Below are positions 1 to 7,200 of a stretch of DNA of 18,325 nucleotides, one piece after another; within the stretch, counting starts at the first letter, position 1; each line of letters begins with the position of its first letter. Below the pieces are notes generated by a model. The model was not told the origin of the DNA. It saw nothing but the letters and a program-made list of their open reading frames with translations, and made no database searches. The stretch lies in assembly GCA_038227745.1 (NCBI GenBank), contig JBBRPS010000090.1, positions 1-18,325 on the forward strand, read 5' to 3'. The position numbers were made by a program, and so were the translations under genes. This stretch comes from DASPXY01 sp038227745 (lineage in GTDB: Bacteria; Planctomycetota; Planctomycetia; Gemmatales; Gemmataceae).

Positions 1-144
1 AAGTACCAGATGAGCATCCCCGGCCTGTTCGAGGGGGTGGTGCTGAAGATGCTGGCGAAGGCGCCGGACGCGCGCGACCAGACGGCCGGGGAACTGGTCG
101 CCGAGCTGGAGCGGATCGGCAAGTTCCAGGGCGTGACCGCGTGA
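1..144 (+). CDS. Serine/threonine protein kinase, C-terminal end (partial)
   Basis: Frame 1 is open from the window edge to TGA at 142-144 and gives the last 47 residues of a protein. The segment around LKMLAKAPDARDQTAGELV matches the end of the C-lobe of Hanks-type Ser/Thr kinases. There a 'L.kmLaK.P..R.qta.eL' helix (subdomain XI, with its conserved Arg) is followed by a short tail, here ELERIGKFQGVTA. The kinase core and any N-terminal part lie outside the window, so activity, targets and extra domains cannot be judged. The gene ends right after the kinase fold, so a C-terminal membrane or sensor domain is absent. A hairpin about 43 bases downstream may end its transcript. The next gene is convergent. 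Confidence 0.72.
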   Translation, partial: KYQMSIPGLFEGVVLKMLAKAPDARDQTAGELVAELERIGKFQGVTA

Positions 145-186
145 ACGGATGCGGATTTGCTGGGTGCTCTCCGGGCCGGCTCGGGT

Positions 187-221
187 ATCCTGAAGCGCAC
201 CACGGCAACCCGCTTCAGGAT
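187..221 (+). terminator. Stem-loop downstream of the kinase gene
   Basis: An 11-bp perfect stem (ATCCTGAAGCG at 187-197 with CGCTTCAGGAT at 211-221) encloses a 13-base loop. It lies about 43 bases after the kinase stop. Partial pairing of the flanking GC bases may lengthen it. No T run follows, so it is at best an imperfect intrinsic terminator; position is the main argument. Confidence 0.4.
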
Positions 222-397
222 CCCGGCCATGCACCGACCCCTTGTCTGCCCGATCATTCGCATAGCCGGCGTGGTTGTCAAGCACGGTGAGGGGCTTGGC
301 GGCGGCTTGGCGGTCGGGACGCAGGAAGGAGACGCGGAGAACTCCTCACGACACTACCGTCAATCAGTATCGCGGAAACCAGCTGAAATGAACCTAC

Positions 398-456
398 AAG
401 GGGACATTCATCATAATTCCGCTCCGCAGGAGCGGAATTATGATGAATGTCCCCTT
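398..456. repeat. 28-bp perfect inverted repeat with 3-base loop (REP/MITE-like, possible bidirectional terminator)
   Basis: The arms at 398-425 and 429-456 are perfect reverse complements, with loop GCA at 426-428. The ends read AAGGGGACATTCAT and ATGAATGTCCCCTT. The arms are AT-richer than the surroundings, so the element looks foreign to the local composition. It lies between the convergent kinase and TPR genes and could end both transcripts, although only a short TTTT run follows, on the plus side. From memory, GGGGACA-type ends occur on REP-like elements mobilised by REP-associated Y1 transposases. That link is inference. The rest of 145-510 holds no credible gene. Confidence 0.8.
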
Positions 457-510
457 TTCCGGCTCAGGTAAGGGTTGAGAAAAGATCCCCTTCACATCCA
501 CTCAGCGCTG

Positions 511-2040
511 TCACCTCGCGGGCGGCGCATCGCCCGTCGCCCCGCCCGTGCCGCTTCCCTGGAGGCGCGCCTGCCATTCGTCGATCAGCCGGCCGATGCC
601 CCGGTACGAGAAGTCGAGGTTCGCCAGCTCGTCGGCGTGCTCCAGCGCCTTCGTCAGGTCGCCCGCCTCGGCCGACCCCTGCGCCAGCTGAAACAGCACG
701 TCCTTGCGCAGCGTGCTCTCGCCGGCGGGCAGGCTCTGGAGCGCCTCCGCGAAGTTCCGCTGGGCCAGCCGCCAGTTGTGGCGTGCCTTGAAACCGTAGC
801 CCAGGTAGACCAGCGCGCGGGCGTGAAAACGCGGGTCGGCGCGGGCGACCTGCAGCTCGCGGATCGCCTCGTCGATCTGCCCGGCCTTCAGCAGGCGCAC
901 CCCCATCTCGAAGCGGTGGCCCGCTTCCGTCGGGAAGCGCTCCGACTTTTGCCGGAACAGGTCCAGCTCGCGCGTGTTGATCTCCTTGAGCAGCCGGGTG
1001 CGGAGCTTGCGCAGCGCCTCATCGCCGGGCTGTTTCCGCACCCGCTCCTCCACCACCGCCAGGTTGTGGCGGAACGGCTCGATGTCCAGGTCGGCCATTT
1101 CGGCCGCCAGCTCGAACGGGTTCCCCGCGCGCTCCAGGCCGCACTGGAGTACGGCGCGCGCCTCGTCGGGCTGGCCAGCCCGACGGTACAGGGCGGCGAG
1201 GTCGCGGTAGGCATGCGGGCTGGACGGTTCGCTCTTGATCCGCGCCAGCAGCGGCGCCGCCTCGCGCGCCGCCGCGCCGGTGGCCTCCGGCAGGGCGGCC
1301 ACCTCCTCGGTGTCGTCTCTCGAGCCGCCGGTGCGCAGCGCCGGCGTCTGCGGCAAGGTGTCAGCCTTCGCCGCCGCCTCCGCCTTGTCCGCGTCCTGCC
1401 CACCCGCGCCGCCGTGGATTTTTCGCTCGTAATCGCCGCGCGCGATCGTTTCGCGTGCGGCCAGCTCGCGGGCCTTGTCGTGGGCCTCGGCGTCATCCGG
1501 GGCGGCCTTGCGGACGAGCTGCCACAGGACGAAGGCCTGCTTGAAGTTGCCGCGCTGCTCGTACAGCCGCGCCAGGCTGCGGTTGACGGCGAGGTTGTCG
1601 CTGTCCTTGCGGCGGGCCTGTTCGAGCGACCAGACGGCCTGGTCGAGCAGGCCCAGTTCGGTGAAGGCGTCGGCCATCGCCATCTGGGCGCCGAGGTCCC
1701 AGGGGTTGCGGTTGAGGATCTCCTCGGCGTGCTCCAGCGCCTTGGCGTACTCGCCGGCGCGGGCGGCGGCCTTGAGCCGCAGCCGCGACCCAGCGCTGGT
1801 CAGCAGGGAGAAGCGGCTGCCGCGCTGGTTGTCGCCGTGTTTCTTGCGCTGCGTGTGCCGCAGGGCGTTGCGGTAGATGAGGTTCGCCGGGTCGAGCTTG
1901 CAGCACGTCAGCAGCAGCTGGATGGCGTAGTCGTGGTTCCCGCTCTGGAGCACCTGCTGGGCGCGCTCGTACTGTGCGGCGGTGACGCGGCGCTGCTCGG
2001 CGGTCAGAGGGGGTACTTTCGATTCGGTTTTGTCCGCCAT
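511..2040 (-). CDS. Tetratricopeptide-repeat protein, cytoplasmic
   Basis: The protein has 509 residues and no signal peptide or membrane segment. It is built almost wholly of paired helices of TPR type. Clear units include the region starting YERAQQVLQSGNHDYAIQLL (about residue 23), KAAARAGEYAKALEHAEEIL (about 90), a run through DQAVWSLEQARRKDSDN and NFKQAFVLWQLV (about 130-180), and AYRDLAALYRRAGQPDEARA (about 275). A C-terminal set lies around GQIDEAIRELQVAR and GDLTKALEHADELA. A charged, Ala-rich linker near 205-260 separates N- and C-terminal TPR blocks. TPR domains are scaffolds for protein partners; none can be named here. The ATG at 2038-2040 lacks a strong Shine-Dalgarno but is followed directly by the conserved TPR part. 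A long hairpin separates it from the upstream DUF1501 gene, so it is probably transcribed on its own. Confidence 0.85.
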   Translation of the reverse strand: MADKTESKVPPLTAEQRRVTAAQYERAQQVLQSGNHDYAIQLLLTCCKLDPANLIYRNALRHTQRKKHGDNQRGSRFSLLTSAGSRLRLKAAARAGEYAKALEHAEEILNRNPWDLGAQMAMADAFTELGLLDQAVWSLEQARRKDSDNLAVNRSLARLYEQRGNFKQAFVLWQLVRKAAPDDAEAHDKARELAARETIARGDYERKIHGGAGGQDADKAEAAAKADTLPQTPALRTGGSRDDTEEVAALPEATGAAAREAAPLLARIKSEPSSPHAYRDLAALYRRAGQPDEARAVLQCGLERAGNPFELAAEMADLDIEPFRHNLAVVEERVRKQPGDEALRKLRTRLLKEINTRELDLFRQKSERFPTEAGHRFEMGVRLLKAGQIDEAIRELQVARADPRFHARALVYLGYGFKARHNWRLAQRNFAEALQSLPAGESTLRKDVLFQLAQGSAEAGDLTKALEHADELANLDFSYRGIGRLIDEWQARLQGSGTGGATGDAPPAR

Positions 2041-2088
2041 TGGACGACTCGTCCGGGCGACACGATGGCCGCGCCTGTAAGAAGGGAA

Positions 2089-2158
2089 GAGCCTCTCCGC
2101 CTGACCCTGGTGGCCCTGCGGGACGGTCCGAAGGCGGACGGGTAACGCGAAGAGGCTC
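2089..2158 (-). promoter_or_regulatory. Inverted repeat in the leader of the TPR gene
   Basis: GAGCCTCT at 2089-2096 pairs with AGAGGCTC at 2151-2158, and pairing extends inward by CCGC/GCGA after one mismatch. The loop is about 50 bases. It lies in the 168-base non-coding stretch between the TPR start and the 2209-2292 hairpin. It could be a leader structure or chance in GC-rich DNA. I see no gene in 2041-2208. Confidence 0.2.
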
Positions 2159-2208
2159 CGGCAGGCCCACGGGCCGAGGCGCGTGAGCGTCAGGTTACAC
2201 TTCGGGCC

Positions 2209-2292
2209 GTGGGTCAGGACTCCGCTCCTGACATGGACTTGTCAGGAGCGGAGTCCTGACAAGTCCATGTCAGGAGCGGAGTCCTGACCCAC
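2209..2292. repeat. 39-bp perfect hairpin made of three copies of one 20-base word
   Basis: The arms 2209-2247 and 2254-2292 are perfect reverse complements around a 6-base loop, GCGGAG. The 20-base word GTCAGGAGCGGAGTCCTGAC stands at 2241-2260 and 2269-2288, and its exact complement at 2213-2232. The copies are joined by ATGGACTT and its complement AAGTCCAT. The word is itself nearly palindromic, so both a long stem and a cruciform of smaller hairpins are possible. It starts 16 bases after the DUF1501 stop and may act as that gene's terminator. The regular word structure suggests an interspersed repeat rather than a simple terminator. Confidence 0.85.
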
Positions 2293-2307
2293 AAACCCAA
2301 CCGCATC

Positions 2308-3588
2308 TTACACCAGTTCGCGGATCGGCGTGCGGTCGTCCAGGATGTGGACGGGCCGGCCGGTGCCGTTCGTGAACGTCTGGGTGGGGTCGATGCCGAC
2401 CGCCCGGTAGATGGTCGAGAGGATCTGCGGCGGGGTGCAGCGGCGATCCTGCGGCCGCTCGCCGCGGGCCGTGCTGGAGCCGACCGCCTGGCCCATGCGC
2501 AGGCCGCCGCCGGCGATCAGGCACGACATCACCGGCGACCAGTGGTCGCGACCGGCGCCGCGGTTGATGCGCGGGGTGCGGCCGAACTCGCCCCACATGA
2601 CCGTCACCACGTCGTTGCTCAGGCCGCGGTCGTGCAGGTCCTGGATCAGGTTGGCGACGCCGCGATCGACCTGCGGCAGCTGGCGGCGCAGGGTCTGGAA
2701 GTTGTTGCCGTGCGTGTCCCAGCCGCCGACCGACAGCGTCACGCAGCCGACGCCCGCCTCGACCAGGCGGCGGGCGGTGAGGAACTGCTCGACGCCACGG
2801 TAGCGCTCGCGGACGTTCTGCGGCTCGCGCTGCAGGTCGAGGGCGGTGCGGACGCCGCCGGACGCGATCATGTCGAAGGCGCGCTGCGTGAAGGTGTCGA
2901 GGCCGGATAGGGTGCCGTTGTTGTCCAGCTCGCTGCGCATGCCGTCGAAGCCGCCGAGGAGCGTGCGGCGCTCGCCGACGCGGTCGGGGTTGACGCCGTT
3001 GGCCATGCGCAGGTTCTGCACGCCGGGGCCGCTCGGCGAGAAGGGCCGGTGGGCGATGCCGAGGAAGCCGGGCTCGGTGCCGCGGCTCATGCCACGCAGG
3101 CTGACGAAGGGCGGCACGTCGCCGGTGTTGCCGCGGAGGCGCGAGACGACCGAGCCGAACGACGGGTGGTTCGAGGTGCGGTTCTCGCGGTCGCTGTAGC
3201 CGGTCATGACGAGCGTGTCGGAGTGCTCATCCGCGGAGACGATGGAGCGGACGCAGGCAAGCTTGTCCCACATGCGGGCCTGCATGGGGAAGTGCTCGCA
3301 GATCTGCACGCCGGGCACGTTGGTGGCGATCGGCCGGAACTCGCCGCGGAACTCGGCCGGCGCCTCGGGCTTGAGGTCGTACATGTCCATGTGCGACGGG
3401 CCGCCCGGCAGGTAGATCATGATGACCGATTTGTTCGCGGTCGGCCGGCCGGTGTTGGCGGCCGCCTCGGAGCGGAGGCGGAGCATGTCGGCCAGCGTCA
3501 GGCCGGCCCCGAACGCGCCGACTTGCAGGAAATTGCGACGCGTGATGCCGTCGCAGAAGCCCTGCTTGGCACCCCAGAGTGTGAACAT
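2308..3588 (-). CDS. DUF1501 family protein with Tat signal
   Basis: The protein has 426 residues. The N-terminus carries a twin-arginine motif TRRNFLQVGAFGAGLTL (RR at 17-18) for export of a folded protein. It then follows the DUF1501 pattern, a family in the alkaline-phosphatase/sulfatase-like fold: an early IMIYLPGGPSHMDMYDLKPE strand and acidic site (about 56-75), a VGGWDTHGNNF motif, and MWGEFGRTPRINRGAGRDHW before the end. Biochemical function is not established for the family. Planctomycetes carry many copies, often next to DUF1549/DUF1553 cytochrome-like genes; no such partner is present here. The ATG at 3586-3588 has a strong Shine-Dalgarno (AAGGGGGG, complement of 3596-3603, 7 bases upstream). 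The length is normal for the family and I see no damage. Confidence 0.92.
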   Translation of the reverse strand: MFTLWGAKQGFCDGITRRNFLQVGAFGAGLTLADMLRLRSEAAANTGRPTANKSVIMIYLPGGPSHMDMYDLKPEAPAEFRGEFRPIATNVPGVQICEHFPMQARMWDKLACVRSIVSADEHSDTLVMTGYSDRENRTSNHPSFGSVVSRLRGNTGDVPPFVSLRGMSRGTEPGFLGIAHRPFSPSGPGVQNLRMANGVNPDRVGERRTLLGGFDGMRSELDNNGTLSGLDTFTQRAFDMIASGGVRTALDLQREPQNVRERYRGVEQFLTARRLVEAGVGCVTLSVGGWDTHGNNFQTLRRQLPQVDRGVANLIQDLHDRGLSNDVVTVMWGEFGRTPRINRGAGRDHWSPVMSCLIAGGGLRMGQAVGSSTARGERPQDRRCTPPQILSTIYRAVGIDPTQTFTNGTGRPVHILDDRTPIRELV

Positions 3589-3635
3589 GAGTGGACCCCC
3601 CTTACAAAAGAACCGAACCCTTGGGCGACAGGTTG

Positions 3636-3664
3636 ATGGTAATCTCCCGCTCGAGGGCGGGCAA
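3636..3664 (-). promoter_or_regulatory. Candidate sigma-70-type promoter for the DUF1501 gene
   Basis: On the minus strand TTGCCC (complement of 3659-3664) is followed after 17 bases by TACCAT (complement of 3636-3641). Each box matches 4 of 6 consensus positions. The -10 box lies about 48 bases from the start codon. The spacer contains the short palindrome CCCGCCCTCGAGCGGG. This is a pattern match only. Confidence 0.25.
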
Positions 3665-3718
3665 TCGAAATTTCACGAATGTTGCGCGACCCACAAACCG
3701 CTCTGGGCGACACACTTT

Positions 3719-3907
3719 TTAACACCCCTCGGGGCCGCACAGGACCGCGCGGAGGAAAGCGACGGCCTCGGGGATCGGACCGTCCTCGGCGCGGCGTCCC
3801 TTCGGGCACCAGCCGCCGCAGGGCAGTCCGAGTTCGAGGGCCACGTCGAGGGCGGCGCGGTCCACGCCCGTCTGTCCGCCCGAGACGATTCGCTGCAGGG
3901 GAACCAT
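3719..3907 (-). pseudogene. Truncated YpsA/SLOG-type putative molybdenum-carrier gene (N-terminal fragment)
   Basis: From ATG at 3905-3907 (GGAGG Shine-Dalgarno 4 bases upstream) the frame gives 62 residues. They include RIVSGGQTGVDRAALDVALE, then GLPCGGWCPKGRRAEDGPIP. This is the nucleotide-binding start of the SLOG-fold family annotated as putative molybdenum carrier or circularly permuted YpsA, whose members are about 150 residues. After GPIP the family motif (an 'aRY.L.ET' segment and the rest of the Rossmann fold) is missing. Fifteen unrelated residues and TAA at 3719-3721 follow. I searched the other frames downstream and found no continuation, so this is a deletion remnant rather than a simple frameshift. 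A GTG at 3941-3943 gives a 12-residue longer alternative start. Expression is possible but a functional fold is unlikely. Confidence 0.7.
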
Positions 3908-3963
3908 GCCGCCTCCAACCTTCGGGCCGTGGAGCTCTGACACCTACTGGGTCCCGCATAGCT

Positions 3964-4051
3964 AAAGCGCGTTCGTTTAGCCGCGAGCGGTGAGCCAGAT
4001 CCCGCTACGCGGGGCGAGCGCTCGCCGCTCGCGGCTAAACGAACGCGCTTT
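3964..4051. repeat. 32-bp inverted repeat with a hairpin inside its loop
   Basis: The arm 3964-3995 (starting AAAGCGCGTTCGTTTAGCC) pairs with 4020-4051 (ending GGCTAAACGAACGCGCTTT). The only defect is one T-G wobble at 3991/4024. The 24-base loop holds its own stem CCCGC-TAC-GCGGG. It lies between divergent genes, so it is unlikely to be a terminator. The core GCCGCGAGCGG recurs in a smaller hairpin at 11875-11900, which suggests a dispersed repeat family. Confidence 0.8.
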
Positions 4052-4079
4052 GACCGTGCTGCCCTCAATAAAGTAGAAC
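4050..4079 (+). promoter_or_regulatory. Candidate promoter for the zinc-ribbon/Ig-like gene
   Basis: TTGACC at 4050-4055 (5 of 6 consensus) stands 18 bases before TAGAAC at 4074-4079 (4 of 6), in a locally AT-richer patch. The -35 box uses the last bases of the 3964-4051 palindrome, so the repeat may supply part of the promoter. The leader would be about 135 bases. Between here and 4221 I see no gene. Confidence 0.3.
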
Positions 4080-4221
4080 TATCGTCCGCTTCGTTTTCGT
4101 CCTTGCATGCCCGCACGGCGGCGGGTAGCGTGGAGCGTTATCGCCTGCGTCGCGCGGGCCAGGTTGGTCCCCATTCCCAGGAGGGCGCTCGCCCGCCTCG
4201 CCCCGGGCGGCGCAAACCGCC

Positions 4222-7200
4222 ATGACCGCTATCTGCCCGCGCTGCTCGCGCCCCAACCCGACCGGCGCCCGCTACTGCCACCACGACGGCATCGCCCTGG
4301 CCGGCGCCGCCTCCGGGCCGCTCGACATCGCCCGCCAGCCGTTCCCCGCCCCGTTCGTCTTCCCGTCGGGCGCCGCCTGCCGTAACTTCGACGAGCTGGC
4401 CGTGGCCTGCGAGCGGCACTGGTCCGAGGCCGCCGAGCTGCTGCGCCAGGGCTACCTGCAGCAGTTCCTGAATTTCCTCGGCCGGGCGGACCTGGCCCTG
4501 GCCGCCGAGCAGGCGGCCCACTCCCCCGACCGCGACCGCGGCCTCGACCAGCTCCTCGCCCGCCTGCCCGCCCCGTCCCTGGCGCCGCCCCGGCTCGACG
4601 TGCAGCCGCCGCAGGTCCTCCTCGCCGCCCTGGCCGTGGGCCAGGACTACCAGTTCACGCTGGAGCTGCGGAACGCCGGCGGCCGCCTCGTCTCCGGTTC
4701 GATCACCGCGGACTGCGACTGGTTGGCGCTCGCCGAGCGCGGCGCGTCGCGGCTGATCCAGTTCACGCGCACCCTGACGGTGCCGGTCCGCGTGGTCGGC
4801 CGGTGCCTGCGCGCCGGGGCCAAACCACTGGAAGGGAAACTGATCCTCGAGACGAACGCCGGCAGTGCGGTCGTCCGGGTCGCGGCGCCGGTGCCGGCCC
4901 GGCCGTTCGGCGAGGGCGTGCTGGCCGGCGCCTGCACGCCGCGCGAGCTGGCGAAGAAGGCAATGGCCGCACCGCGCGCGGCGGCGCCGCTGTTCGAGAG
5001 CGGGGCGGTGGCGTGCTGGTACCAGGCCAACGGCTGGAGTTACCCGGTGCCGGGGCCGGCCGCCTCGGGCCTGGCGGCGGTGCAGCAGTTCTTCGAGGCG
5101 CTGGGCCTGACGGCCCCGCCGCGCGTCGAGCTGAGTGAGCCGCAGCTCCGCCTGCGCGGCGCCCCGGGGGCGCGACTGCACGAGCAGGTCATGGTCTACA
5201 CGAGCGAGGGGCGGCCGGTCTACGCGCACGGCGAGGGCAGCGAGCCGTGGCTGGCGGCCGGGCGGGCGGTGTGCCGCGGCACCGTGGCCACGGTACCCAT
5301 CGAGGTGACCGTGCCTTCACGGCCCGGCGAGGAGGTGCGCGCCATCGTGCGCGTCGTGGCCAACGGCGGCCAGCGCTTCGACGTGCCCGTTACCATCCTG
5401 GTCGAGGCGGCAGCGCCCGCGGCCCGGCAGGCGTCGCCGGCGCCGGCGCCACCGCCTCCCGCCGTGCAGCCGCCCGCCGCGAGCCCCGCGCCCGCGCGCT
5501 CCGGCTGGCGCGACCTGCTGCCGGTCGGCGTGCTGGGCCTGCTGTTACTCGGGCTGGTGATCGCGGACTTCCTGCGCGACCTGCCGCGGCCGCAGCAAGT
5601 GGCGGTGCGCGAGGAGACCGCCTTCGCGGTGCAGATCCAGGACGAGCCGGACGAGGGGCCTGCCGGCGCCGCGGCCTTCAAGATCGAGGACGAGCCGGAG
5701 GAGCGGGTCGGCAACGCGCCGCCCGCCCCCGTGAAGGTCGAGATCAAGGACGAGCCGGCCGAGGGCGGACCGGCGGCGCCCATCGACCCGACGCCGCTGG
5801 TGAAGTACGCCCTGCGCTCGCCGAACGGCCTTCCCCTCCGGCCGGAGCTGACCGACAATCGCACCGGGCCGAACACGGCGTCGCCCCCGAACCTGGGCAT
5901 CGTCATGCCCCTCAACCCGCTCTCCTTCGGCGTGAGCGCCACCGACGCCGCCGGGACCGCGCGGAACAAGCTCCTCACCTGGTCCGCCAACGGGCACAGC
6001 AACTCGACGGTCGTCCGTCTCGACGGGGCCATCACGGAGCTGGGCGGCAACCGCGGGCGCGTGGTCCGCATGGCCGTGCCTGACTTCGCCGAGGGGATCA
6101 AGCCGACGCCGGGGGCCGCCTCGCCCGCGCAGACCACCTGGGTCGTCGGCGGCGACGCGAACGGCGACGGCGGCCTGCGCTTCCACCAGGTCTTCGAGGT
6201 CGTCCCCGGCCAGGTGACGACCGTCGGCGGCGCTCCACGGCGACGGCTCGACACCGTCCTGGTCCGCTGGGTGATCGAGAACCGCCAGGACCGCGGCGCC
6301 CGCGTCGGCCTGCGTCTGCACATGGACACGCTCATCGGCAGCAACGATGGCGTGCCGTTCACCGTCCCCGGCCAGCCCGGCCTGGTCAGCACCTCCGCCG
6401 ACTTCCGCCGCCCCGAGGACGTGCCCGACTTCGTCCAGGCGCTGGAGAACCCCAACCTGCAAAGCCCCGGCACCATCGCTCACCTCACGACCAAGGTCGG
6501 CAGCGGCCTGGAGCCGCCCGACCGCCTCAGCCTGACCTACCAGGCGTTCTGGGGCCTCGGCTTCGACCCGATCAAGAACTGGGATTACCCGATCCACAAT
6601 ATGGGGAACGATTCGGCCGTCGTCCTCTACTGGTCGGACCGGAACCTGCGGCCGGGCGAGAAGCGGGCGATCGGCTTCGCCTATGGCCTGGGCCAGCTCA
6701 CCAGCAGCGCGCGGCTTGGCGTCACACTCGGCGGCTCGTTCGAGCCGGGGAAAAACTTCACCGTCACCGCGTACGTCAAGAACCGCCAGCCCGACCAGAC
6801 GCTGCGCCTGGACCTGCCCGAGGGCCTGCGCCTCGTCGAGGGGGCGGCGACGCAGACCGTCCCGCCCGCGGCGGCCGGTGGCACGAGCCTCGTCACCTGG
6901 AAGGCGCGGGTGGAGCGGACCGGCACGTTCCGCCTGACGGTCCACTCCAGCACCGGCCAGTCGCAGGCCAAGACGCTCGCCATCGCCCGCCCCGACGGCG
7001 GCAAGCTGGCCCTCGACCTGTCCGGCTCCTTCGCTCCGGGCCAGGCGTTCGACGTGGCGGCGAAACTGACTCCCGCCGCCCCCGGCCAGACGCTCACCCT
7101 GCAACTGCCGCCCGGCCTGCAGCGCGTCGAGGGCGAGGAAGTGCAGGCTGCGGACGGGATGCCGGTGCGCTGGCGCGTGCGCGTGCTGAAGGCGGGCAAG

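Noticed and set aside
157..471. 104-residue ORF after the kinase end
   Set aside because: It runs through both the stem-loop at 187-221 and the hairpin at 398-456, has no ribosome site and shows no protein-like pattern.
475..2145. 556-residue plus-strand ORF over the TPR gene
   Set aside because: Same cause: antisense to a clear TPR protein, low-complexity composition, no recognisable motif.
2209..2292. Possible short CRISPR-like array of three repeats
   Set aside because: The spacers are 8 bases and complementary to each other, one copy is inverted, and no cas genes are present. It is a hairpin repeat.
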